From: Bacteroidales bacterium
GTDB taxonomy: Bacteria > Bacteroidota > Bacteroidia > Bacteroidales > P3
Direction of reading: 5' to 3'
Assembly (NCBI GenBank): GCA_024400505.1
Contig: JAKSMP010000003.1
Span: forward strand, 1-64,000
Length of the DNA: 64,000 bases
Shown here in pieces: positions 1-6,102 of this stretch (its first letter is position 1; the number at the start of each line of letters is the position of its first letter). The translations under genes were made by a program, and so were the position numbers. The notes below the pieces were generated by a model. That model made no database searches and was not told where the DNA came from. It saw only the letters and a program-made list of their open reading frames with translations.

Positions 1-19
1 TTTATAGTTTGACAATTTG

Positions 20-1042
20 TTACAAATTTATGTACATTTCGTTTTGCGATTTATAGACGTCTCGCCATTCGGTGGGTGTGTACCCCGTAACTTTCTTGAA
101 TGCGCGGCGAAATGTATTGGCGGAGTTGTACCCTACCGCCTCCGACACCTGCTCGACTTTGCCACCATCAGAAAGCAACTGCTTGGCCTCATTGATGCGA
201 TAGCCGTTGACATAGTCAAAGAAGCTAGCTCCTATCACGTCGCGCATAAAATAATAGAAATACGAAGAGTTGGTGCCCATGCGCTGCACTAGGTCGTCCA
301 CGCATAGCTGCGGATTGTGATAAACTTTCTCTCTCTCCATCAACAACGTCAGCTCCTGTGTCATTTTGCGTTGTTGGTCGGGGGTAAAGAAATCGGACGC
401 CGTGTGGTACACAGGGGAATCTGGCTCAGACTTGACTTTTTCCCCATCTACGAAAGCTTGCAGGTTGGAGATAGTTTTGTCGGCAACGAACGTCTGAATA
501 TACACCTTGTATGACAATATCGTATATAGTGCTATTTCAATGACCGAATATAGGATATAGAGCCATTCGGAATAGCCGACAGACAATGACGCTATCTTAT
601 ATATCGGATACACAGCGAATGCCCACACCAAAATATAAACAAACCAAGTAGTGCGATGGCTCTCGACATTGGAGTAATGAAAAAACAGCATTTTGTTGAA
701 TTTCTTCACGCGCCAGACTATTGCCGCAAACAAGACTACAATCCAAATGATGGTGAGCACACTGAACATCACAAAACTGCCCGAAACCACAAACGCCAGA
801 TAGACAACCAAGCCCGTCAAAAAGATAGACCAATAAGCCTTTGGTGAGGGGTATTTAGATGTGAGCAACGAGATACCAGCTAAGATAAACATGGCTGTCA
901 CCAACAAATCGGTGAATGGGAAAATATAGTCGAAAAATGCTGTGTCTGGGAGATATGCCTTTTGTATGAAATGCAGGGCCGCTAGAACGGCATCAAGAAA
1001 TAGCGTTATGCCCGCCAAACGCATGGTTGGAGGCGTTTTCAA
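20..1042 (-). CDS. Membrane-anchored AraC-family transcriptional regulator (main part, frame broken upstream)
   Basis: The N-terminal half (about residues 8-175) is a series of roughly six hydrophobic helices. The C-terminal about 110 residues form an AraC-type double helix-turn-helix, seen in the stretch from VDDLVQRMGTNSSYFY through AKQLLSDGGKVEQVSEAVGY to SANTFRRAFKKVTGYTP. A transmembrane sensor joined to a DNA-binding domain suggests a membrane-bound regulator. The open frame begins at a TTG at 1042, or ATG at 1024, just after a C13 run on the coding strand. A preceding fragment (1179 to 1039) with one more hydrophobic helix lies in another frame. A run of 14 or 11 C would join both into one protein of about 386 residues. 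Its promoter lies at 1208-1215. It is transcribed away from the peptide/lipoprotein cassette at 1523. Target genes are unknown. Confidence 0.8.
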   Translation of the reverse strand: MKTPPTMRLAGITLFLDAVLAALHFIQKAYLPDTAFFDYIFPFTDLLVTAMFILAGISLLTSKYPSPKAYWSIFLTGLVVYLAFVVSGSFVMFSVLTIIWIVVLFAAIVWRVKKFNKMLFFHYSNVESHRTTWFVYILVWAFAVYPIYKIASLSVGYSEWLYILYSVIEIALYTILSYKVYIQTFVADKTISNLQAFVDGEKVKSEPDSPVYHTASDFFTPDQQRKMTQELTLLMEREKVYHNPQLCVDDLVQRMGTNSSYFYYFMRDVIGASFFDYVNGYRINEAKQLLSDGGKVEQVSEAVGYNSANTFRRAFKKVTGYTPTEWRDVYKSQNEMYINL

Positions 1043-1179
1043 AGGACTTGCGGGGGGGGGGGGGCGGATCTAAAAGGGCTTAATCGGGCAGCAAAACACA
1101 GCCCAACTCCCAGCATCAGCGTGGCACACAGATACAGCCCCACCACCATATTATATATAGGCATCACATCAAATTCCAT
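1039..1179 (-). other. Out-of-frame N-terminal piece of the AraC-type regulator
   Basis: From ATG at 1179 (or 1164) this frame encodes a hydrophobic helix (MVVGLYLCATLMLGVGLCF), then runs through the C13 tract as four prolines and stops at 1041-1039. The helix resembles the missing first membrane segment of the regulator downstream. The start fits the promoter 29 bases upstream (TATCTTTG, 1215-1208). The piece is best read as the true 5-prime end of the regulator gene, separated from the rest by the homopolymer. It could also be a sequencing error in the run. Confidence 0.65.
1052..1064. repeat. G13 homopolymer (poly-C on the regulator coding strand)
   Basis: Thirteen consecutive G lie inside the coding region of the AraC-type regulator, exactly where its frame is broken. 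Runs of this length are prone to slipped-strand mispairing. Counting codons, 13 or 12 C give an early stop or a wrong frame, while 11 or 14 C restore one continuous frame. Confidence 0.85.
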
Positions 1180-1207
1180 CTTGCAATAATGTGCTTGATT
1201 TTTTTTG

Positions 1208-1215
1208 CAAAGATA
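1208..1215 (-). promoter_or_regulatory. Bacteroidota-type promoter of the AraC-type regulator
   Basis: On the reverse strand this reads TATCTTTG, the canonical -7 box, followed by CAAAA. It is 29 bases before the ATG at 1179, which supports that start for the full-length regulator. Confidence 0.75.
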
Positions 1216-1474
1216 CGAAAAATATCGAAAAAAGCGCCAATTAACGATCCTCTTTTGCGACAAAAATGTTATTGATGTTTGTTTTGCGCAGAAATAATCA
1301 GAAAGACGCACCACTCTAGCAAAACCCACAACACACTAAAGGTCATACAAAAAACACTCGAATCAGACACACCCCTGCATATCTCAAATCGGTCAAAAAC
1401 CTTATTGAACCCAATTCTAATTCTTTTGCACCACACATCTTCTTTGATGAGTGAGATATATGTAGAATAGTATG

Positions 1475-1482
1475 TACTTTTG
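1475..1482 (+). promoter_or_regulatory. Promoter of peptide/lipoprotein cassette 1
   Basis: TACTTTTG matches the TAnnTTTG -7 box and lies 40 bases before the small peptide gene at 1523. It probably drives both the peptide gene and the lipoprotein gene. Confidence 0.65.
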
Positions 1483-1522
1483 CAAAAAAATAAAGAATAA
1501 CTCTATCACAATTTAAACGATT

Positions 1523-1726
1523 ATGAATATCGAAAACAAAAAAACAAATTACTGCGCACCCCAAGTGAAGGTGGTCGCATTCCAAATCGAGAAGGGCTTT
1601 GCGGGTTCAGACCTCAATCGCCTTTTAGAAATCCCAAGCAATACCCAAGTGGAAAGTTGGCGCTATAATGGCGACAATACTTCCGACAACATCTCCAACC
1701 ACTTTGGCAATCTCGGTTGGCGATAA
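1523..1726 (+). CDS. Small conserved-motif peptide of lipoprotein cassette 1
   Basis: The protein has 67 residues and no signal peptide. Its N-terminal half carries YCAPQVKVVAFQIEKGFAGS, which matches a segment of the second small protein at 5905 (YVAPVVRSVAFQVERGFAGS) almost position by position. The C-terminal half differs and ends in a Gly/Asn/Trp-containing tail (NHFGNLGWR). A promoter lies 40 bases upstream, and a fimbrillin-like lipoprotein gene follows after 30 bases, so both are probably cotranscribed. A conserved front and variable back recall a leader/core precursor peptide, but no processing enzyme was seen nearby. Function is unknown. Confidence 0.7.
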   Translation: MNIENKKTNYCAPQVKVVAFQIEKGFAGSDLNRLLEIPSNTQVESWRYNGDNTSDNISNHFGNLGWR

Positions 1727-1756
1727 GAAAAGCAGGTTATTATCATATATTAGAAT

Positions 1757-3730
1757 ATGCGATATTTTATGAAAAATAGATTTTCTTTAACCATGTTGGC
1801 ACTGGCCTTGTTGGGCACTAGCATGGTTGCTTGCCAAAAAGACAAGGACGAACAGATGGGCCTGAGTTCCTTCAAGGCTGTAATTGATCAAAGTGGCAAA
1901 ACCCATCTGTATGGTGATGGTTATCTAGGCGTGGCCTGGGACGCGAACGACCAAGTATTGATATCCAATGGCACCCCAAATACAGCGGCAGCCGGCAACA
2001 GACCCAATAACACTTGCGCGTATAAAGTAAATAGCATTTCGGACAACGTTGCCACATTCCAAGCAATCAACGATCCTCGTGGCGATCAGAATAACATCAA
2101 GGGAGATGCCTATGCATTGTATCCCGCCACATCGGCTTTGGTCAACGAGGATGGCAGTCTGTCGGTCAACATACCCAAGTTGCAGACCTATGTTGAAAAC
2201 AGCATGAAGGGGTCGCCCATGTATGCCGAGTACCACAGAAGTGGCAACGACAATAGTAATTTTGGAAACAACGATGCTCCCACACTCCGATTCAAGAACC
2301 TCTGCAGCCAGCTGCGACTGAACCTGCAAGGCAACTACACCATCCGCTATATCGAAGTGAGATGTTCCGATGCTAACATGTATCTGTCTGGCAACTTCAA
2401 CATTTCTAGGGTTCAGGAAGGCCCTGAAAGCAACCGCGTTGATGTTTGGGAAGCACGCACCGAACCCATGGCCGACCCCACCAAGGGCATGAGCAAATAC
2501 ATCTCGCTCGACTGCGGCAGAAATGGCGTTGACATCAGCAGTGCCACAGACTTCAACATCTTCCTCCCTGTGGGCAACTACAACATTGCCATCGCCCTTA
2601 CCGATATCAACGGACGCAGAACCAAGCTCAACTCCACCTCGGCTATCAACTTCACCCGCGACCATGTGAAGAAGCTTACCACATCTGTCACATTCCAAAA
2701 TGAGGCAGGAGCCGAGATACCCCATTCTGCTGGAATCTTTGCCATCAACGCCACAGACCATGTATATCTCTCGCCCACCAATCTGATGAACACCGCTGGC
2801 CCCGATCGCTACTACGACGAGGCCTGGTGCTTCTCACAGCATCCCTACGACCTTGTGGGTACCTATACTGACCATCAGACTGTTTGGAACCGCTTCAGCT
2901 GGAGCACAACTGATGCCAACGACGACTTTGGCATGAAGGTGAATGTGCACACCGACCAGTCGCAGGCCGACGAGGAGTTTCTGGACTGGGGTGTGAACGA
3001 ACAAACCTCACATGATGGTCAGGTTCGCTATCCCGCCAACTACGGCTTCACCCTTTCCGCCGATGAATGGAGATATTTGCTGGGTCTAGATGGTACTAGT
3101 CGTGTTGCCCAACACATGGAACCTGAAAGCAGGTGCTATGGCTATGCCTACATTCTCCCAGAAGAAGGCTACCAATTTTATGCATTTGGCCGGTTGTGGA
3201 GTAGAAACGACTTTAAACCCGAAGGTAGCACCACTATACCTATCGTGCATGACCTCCATCCCAACGGCAACGACATCGTAACTTCCGAACTCGGCCTATA
3301 TGATTGTCGTGTGCGCATCGACAACAACTGGTATTCGGGCATACCCTGCCTAGTAATCTACCCCGACAACATGCCTAAGAGCAAACAGTTGCAGTCTTGG
3401 GAATATTATTGCAACAACCTGTCGTACGCTATCAGCGACGATCGCTACCGCGAGTTGAAAGATTATGGTTGTTGCTTCCTTCCTCTCCTCGGACAGGGAC
3501 AAGGCGCAGCAGACAACACCACTGCCCAACAAGTAGGTTTCGGTGGATTCTATTGGACCAGCTCCTCCGCCAACAACAACCAGGCATATTACGTGCACCT
3601 TGTCCACAACAACACCCACATTAGCGCATCTATTGCATCTAACACCCGTGGCAACGGCAACGCTGTGCGCCTGGCATCGCACGCTCCCGCCGACTCTCGT
3701 CACAACACCACAAGCAAAAGATCCAGATAA
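1757..3730 (+). CDS. Fimbrillin-like surface lipoprotein with C-terminal FISUMP-type domain (cassette 1)
   Basis: The protein has 657 residues; ATG at 1769 (MKNRFSL) may be the real start because the lipoprotein signal then has normal length. The lipobox ends MVAC, with Cys26 from the first ATG. Residues about 38-310 resemble the Bacteroidales fimbrillin-like (Mfa2/FimB-like) N-terminal domain, with FKAVIDQSGKTHL and AWDANDQVLISNG near the start. The C-terminal half (about 330-645) resembles a C-type-lectin-like FISUMP module, with an EWRYLLGLDG segment and a final FYWTSSSANNNQAYYVHL then AVRLAS. The tail ends in the basic TTSKRSR. It is probably anchored in the outer membrane facing out and may bind a surface or ligand. 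It pairs with the peptide gene before it and is a distant paralogue of 6103. Confidence 0.8.
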   Translation: MRYFMKNRFSLTMLALALLGTSMVACQKDKDEQMGLSSFKAVIDQSGKTHLYGDGYLGVAWDANDQVLISNGTPNTAAAGNRPNNTCAYKVNSISDNVATFQAINDPRGDQNNIKGDAYALYPATSALVNEDGSLSVNIPKLQTYVENSMKGSPMYAEYHRSGNDNSNFGNNDAPTLRFKNLCSQLRLNLQGNYTIRYIEVRCSDANMYLSGNFNISRVQEGPESNRVDVWEARTEPMADPTKGMSKYISLDCGRNGVDISSATDFNIFLPVGNYNIAIALTDINGRRTKLNSTSAINFTRDHVKKLTTSVTFQNEAGAEIPHSAGIFAINATDHVYLSPTNLMNTAGPDRYYDEAWCFSQHPYDLVGTYTDHQTVWNRFSWSTTDANDDFGMKVNVHTDQSQADEEFLDWGVNEQTSHDGQVRYPANYGFTLSADEWRYLLGLDGTSRVAQHMEPESRCYGYAYILPEEGYQFYAFGRLWSRNDFKPEGSTTIPIVHDLHPNGNDIVTSELGLYDCRVRIDNNWYSGIPCLVIYPDNMPKSKQLQSWEYYCNNLSYAISDDRYRELKDYGCCFLPLLGQGQGAADNTTAQQVGFGGFYWTSSSANNNQAYYVHLVHNNTHISASIASNTRGNGNAVRLASHAPADSRHNTTSKRSR

Positions 3731-3747
3731 TTGGGCTCTATAATCGA

Positions 3748-3790
3748 GTAGGAGGTAAACACTAATCGTAGATGTTTATCTCCTACTTTC
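3748..3790 (+). terminator. Terminator hairpin after lipoprotein 1
   Basis: A 14-bp stem (GTAGGAGGTAAACA at 3748-3761 with TGTTTATCTCCTAC at 3773-3786, one G-T pair) with an 11-base loop is followed by TTTC. It lies 18 bases after the lipoprotein stop. Confidence 0.7.
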
Positions 3791-3852
3791 ATGTTTACCG
3801 ACCTCTCACACCACCTCTAGGGGAGTTTTATAAATTAAAAAGCTGTTAATCA

Positions 3853-3884
3853 TTTGTTTATGTTAATATTTTTTCATATCTTTG
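3853..3884 (+). promoter_or_regulatory. Strong Bacteroidota-type promoter before a 33-codon ORF
   Basis: TTTG at 3853-3856 and TATCTTTG at 3877-3884 are spaced by 20 bases, a near-perfect match to the -33/-7 consensus. The ATG of the small frame follows 23 bases after the -7 box. Confidence 0.75.
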
Positions 3885-3907
3885 CAAAATAATTGAAGAG
3901 TCTTGAT

Positions 3908-4009
3908 ATGGCATACAAAAAATCATCTGAAACAGGCATGTTCGACCAGGAATTCACCCCCTATCAAAAATACAGAAAAGATGATGCCTATATGAAGAAA
4001 AATGTGTAA
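3908..4009 (+). CDS. Possible small protein of 33 residues, unknown
   Basis: The frame runs from ATG at 3908 to TAA at 4007 and encodes a charged, tyrosine-containing peptide beginning MAYKKSSETGMFDQEF. Its support is positional: a near-consensus promoter lies directly upstream. It has no signal peptide or membrane helix. It could be a genuine small protein, the remnant of a larger gene (for example the start of a decayed transposase), or chance. I do not recognise it. Confidence 0.35.
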   Translation: MAYKKSSETGMFDQEFTPYQKYRKDDAYMKKNV

Positions 4010-4014
4010 CTTTG
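4007..4014 (+). promoter_or_regulatory. Orphan promoter-like box
   Basis: TAACTTTG fits TAnnTTTG and overlaps the stop codon of the 33-codon ORF. No forward gene follows; transcription from here would run antisense into the 3-prime end of the DUF389 gene. Confidence 0.4.
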
Positions 4015-4156
4015 CAACCGAAATCACTCCTCGAAACCTATTCGATAAATGAGGCTGTAAAAGAAGTTAAATTACCTAAAAGGAGGAACAAAGGATTCTA
4101 TGCCATCTTTAGGTCAAAAAATGAATTTATAGAACCCACCTATAGTTATTTTGATA

Positions 4157-5500
4157 CTATATATTATATATCTTCAGCTGCTCGGTTTTCATTCTCACTT
4201 TCAGCCAGCTTTCCAGGCGTTCCATGTCGGCGGGGCTTAGGGGCGCGTCGCTCTTCACTATCACCACCGTCTGGTCGTGCTGCGCCGCTTGCTTGGGCAT
4301 CGAAAGTCCCTTGGTGATGGACACATCCGAAATGGCGGGGTATTGGGTGCGAATCTCGCTGGCCAGCTGGGGGTATTCCTTGTCGGCATTGCGGTATTGG
4401 TTTATCTCCTCGCGCAGCGAGGCAATCAGGCTGTCGCGCTGCTGCAGGCTGTTCGCGCTTCGTTCATAAAGATCCTTCACCACATCGTCCGATCGCAGGC
4501 CTCCCAGGGTGCTGGTGTTGAAGGCCAGTTGCCCCCTCAGCAGGTGGTGCTCTTCGGCCAGGCTGTAGAGGCTCTCACGGGTGGTGGCGTCCAGCTCGCT
4601 CGAAGTCAGGTAAAGTTCCACCGAGGAGTGGTTGCTCTCGTGGCTCACCTTGTATTCATATATCAGGTTGGCATCCATCCGCTTGGCGCTGCTCACAAAG
4701 GCGGCCACATTGCGGTCGAAGTTGTTCTGGCGCACAATGCTGATGGCGGAGAAAATGCTGGGTATGATGATGATGATAAGTATGATGGAGATAGTGCGCG
4801 AGATGCGCTTGCGCTGTTTCTCGTCGGCAAACGAGGCTTGGCTGAAGCCCAAGTATTTCACGCCCAAGAAAGCTGCCAGGGCAATGAATGCGCTGTTGAT
4901 AAAGAACAAGTAAAGGGCGCCCATGGCATAGTGCAGGTTCAGCTGAGCAATGCCGTAGCCTATGGTGCACAGCGGGGGCATAAGGGCCGTGGCAATGGCC
5001 ACGCCGCTTATCACCGTGCCGCGCTCCTTGCGGCTGGTTTCCAGTATGCCGGCCAGTCCGCCAAAGAAAGCAATCAGCACATCATAGATAGTGGGGTTGG
5101 TGCGGGCCAGCAGCTCGGTGGGGTTTTCCAGGTTCAGCGGGGTGAGGAAGAAATAGATGGCCGATGCGGCAATAGAAATGCCGCCCATCACCCCCAGGTT
5201 CTTCAGCGCATAGCGGAAGAGCTTGAGGTCGTTGGTGCCCAGCGCCAGCCCTAGCCCCACAATGGGGCCCATCAAAGGCGACACCAGCATGGCGCCAATA
5301 ATCACGGGTATAGAATTCACATTCAATCCCACCGATGCGATGATGATGGCAAAAGCCAGGATATACACATTGGGGCCGCGGAAGGGGATATTGTTTTTGA
5401 TGCTGGTGGCCGCAGCCTCCACATCCAGGTCGTTGGCCAACCCCACGCGGGGGTTCAAATATCGGGCCAGCAGGCTCCGTTTGTTGTTGTTTTCATTCAT
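4157..5500 (-). CDS. DUF389 family membrane protein
   Basis: The protein has 447 residues. A hydrophobic core of about six helices (residues about 45-265) contains the family signatures VNSIPVIIGAMLVSPLMGPI and ATALMPPLCTIGYGIA. The remaining about 180 residues are soluble, with a predicted helical stretch of repeated Glu/Arg/Ser and a short C-terminal domain. The DUF389/TIGR00341 family has no firm function; transport has been suggested from its helices. A promoter lies 25 bases before the start. The gene sits between the two peptide/lipoprotein cassettes but on the opposite strand, so a functional link is not evident. Confidence 0.85.
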   Translation of the reverse strand: MNENNNKRSLLARYLNPRVGLANDLDVEAAATSIKNNIPFRGPNVYILAFAIIIASVGLNVNSIPVIIGAMLVSPLMGPIVGLGLALGTNDLKLFRYALKNLGVMGGISIAASAIYFFLTPLNLENPTELLARTNPTIYDVLIAFFGGLAGILETSRKERGTVISGVAIATALMPPLCTIGYGIAQLNLHYAMGALYLFFINSAFIALAAFLGVKYLGFSQASFADEKQRKRISRTISIILIIIIIPSIFSAISIVRQNNFDRNVAAFVSSAKRMDANLIYEYKVSHESNHSSVELYLTSSELDATTRESLYSLAEEHHLLRGQLAFNTSTLGGLRSDDVVKDLYERSANSLQQRDSLIASLREEINQYRNADKEYPQLASEIRTQYPAISDVSITKGLSMPKQAAQHDQTVVIVKSDAPLSPADMERLESWLKVRMKTEQLKIYNI

Positions 5501-5524
5501 GATTCAATCGTGTTAATGCGGCTG

Positions 5525-5532
5525 CAAAGATA
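5525..5532 (-). promoter_or_regulatory. Promoter of the DUF389 gene
   Basis: The reverse strand reads TATCTTTG followed by CAGCC, 25 bases before the start codon at 5500. Confidence 0.75.
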
Positions 5533-5609
5533 CATAATATTTCTCAATTGCAGCACTATAAAAATGGATTCTATAATGTTAAATATTTTTTTTGTTCATA
5601 AATTATGCG

Positions 5610-5617
5610 TAATTTTG
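5610..5617 (+). promoter_or_regulatory. Possible promoter of cassette 2
   Basis: TAATTTTG fits the -7 box and is followed by CAATC. The nearest TTTG (5591-5594) is only 15 bases upstream, shorter than usual. If used, the transcript would have an approximately 285-base leader before the peptide gene. Confidence 0.4.
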
Positions 5618-5904
5618 CAATCGATAATAAGTGCAATTATTAATGAATTGTAATCGTAACATATTGATTTACACCCCCCCGTTGTCGGATACACGTTTTT
5701 AGTGCATCAAACTAGCCGTGTTATTGCTTCATGCTCTATCCCTTTTCGCAACTCATTGGAAGCTGAGAAAAGAGACTTCCCATACCCTTTGCCGTGATAC
5801 TGAACCCGCAGAAACTCTTTGTTTGAGCTGCTGCTGGGCACATGCGACGTGAATTGATCATTACTTTAAAGAAATCATTAATATAAAACAAAAAATTCAA
5901 AACA

Positions 5905-6087
5905 ATGAGAAAGTCTAAAACCTCAAAACAAGCTTATGTGGCCCCCGTTGTCCGCTCTGTGGCATTCCAAGTAGAAAGAGGATTCGCCGGTTCCCCTCGT
6001 CCCGAAGCCCTTATGGTGGAGTCTGTTGCTGAAAGTCAGCAAAATTTTGATGGCTCCCATTTCTCCTATGGTTTTCGTAACAATTAA
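5905..6087 (+). CDS. Small conserved-motif peptide of lipoprotein cassette 2
   Basis: The protein has 60 residues, starting MRKSKTSKQ, and no signal peptide or membrane helix. It shares the block YVAPVVRSVAFQVERGFAGS with the 67-residue protein at 1523 and diverges after it, ending FDGSHFSYGFRNN. A fimbrillin-like lipoprotein gene starts 15 bases after the stop, as in cassette 1, so the gene pair as a unit is duplicated. I cannot assign a function. A secreted or modified peptide, a regulator of the lipoprotein, or a small translation-coupling ORF are all possible. Confidence 0.7.
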   Translation: MRKSKTSKQAYVAPVVRSVAFQVERGFAGSPRPEALMVESVAESQQNFDGSHFSYGFRNN

Positions 6088-6102
6088 TAATTAGGTAAGG
6101 AA

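Larger units (their letters stand above)
1180..1522. other. Divergent intergenic region between the regulator and peptide cassette 1
   Basis: This is 343 bases of AT-rich sequence. It holds a reverse promoter (1208-1215) for the regulator and a forward promoter (1475-1482) for the peptide/lipoprotein cassette. No convincing gene or RNA was seen. It is the natural place for operators of the divergently transcribed regulator. Confidence 0.6.
3731..4156. other. Intergenic region between lipoprotein 1 and the DUF389 gene
   Basis: This 426-base stretch holds a terminator hairpin, two good forward promoters (3853-3884 and 4007-4014) and one 33-codon reading frame between them. The segment from 4015 to the DUF389 stop at 4157 has no convincing gene; a 101-codon forward frame there runs mainly over the DUF389 gene and is rejected. 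Confidence 0.5.
5501..5904. other. 404-base intergenic region before cassette 2
   Basis: It contains the reverse promoter of the DUF389 gene and a forward promoter-like box TAATTTTG at 5610-5617. That is almost 290 bases before the peptide gene at 5905, so a long leader is implied if it is used. A C7 run lies at 5674-5680. Between about 5707 and 5850 the reverse strand has an open stretch of about 46 codons with protein-like composition (NKEFLRVQYHGKGYGKSLF) but no ATG start. It may be a gene remnant or dispersed repeat. No RNA structure was recognised. Confidence 0.4.

Noticed and set aside
4012..4317. 101-codon forward ORF after the 33-codon ORF
   Set aside because: Most of it lies antisense over the 3-prime end of the DUF389 gene and the rest has no domain; the -7 box at 4007 overlaps its beginning.
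5674..5680. C7 run as a second phase-variation tract
   Set aside because: It is short and intergenic, with no reading frame or promoter spacing it would alter convincingly.
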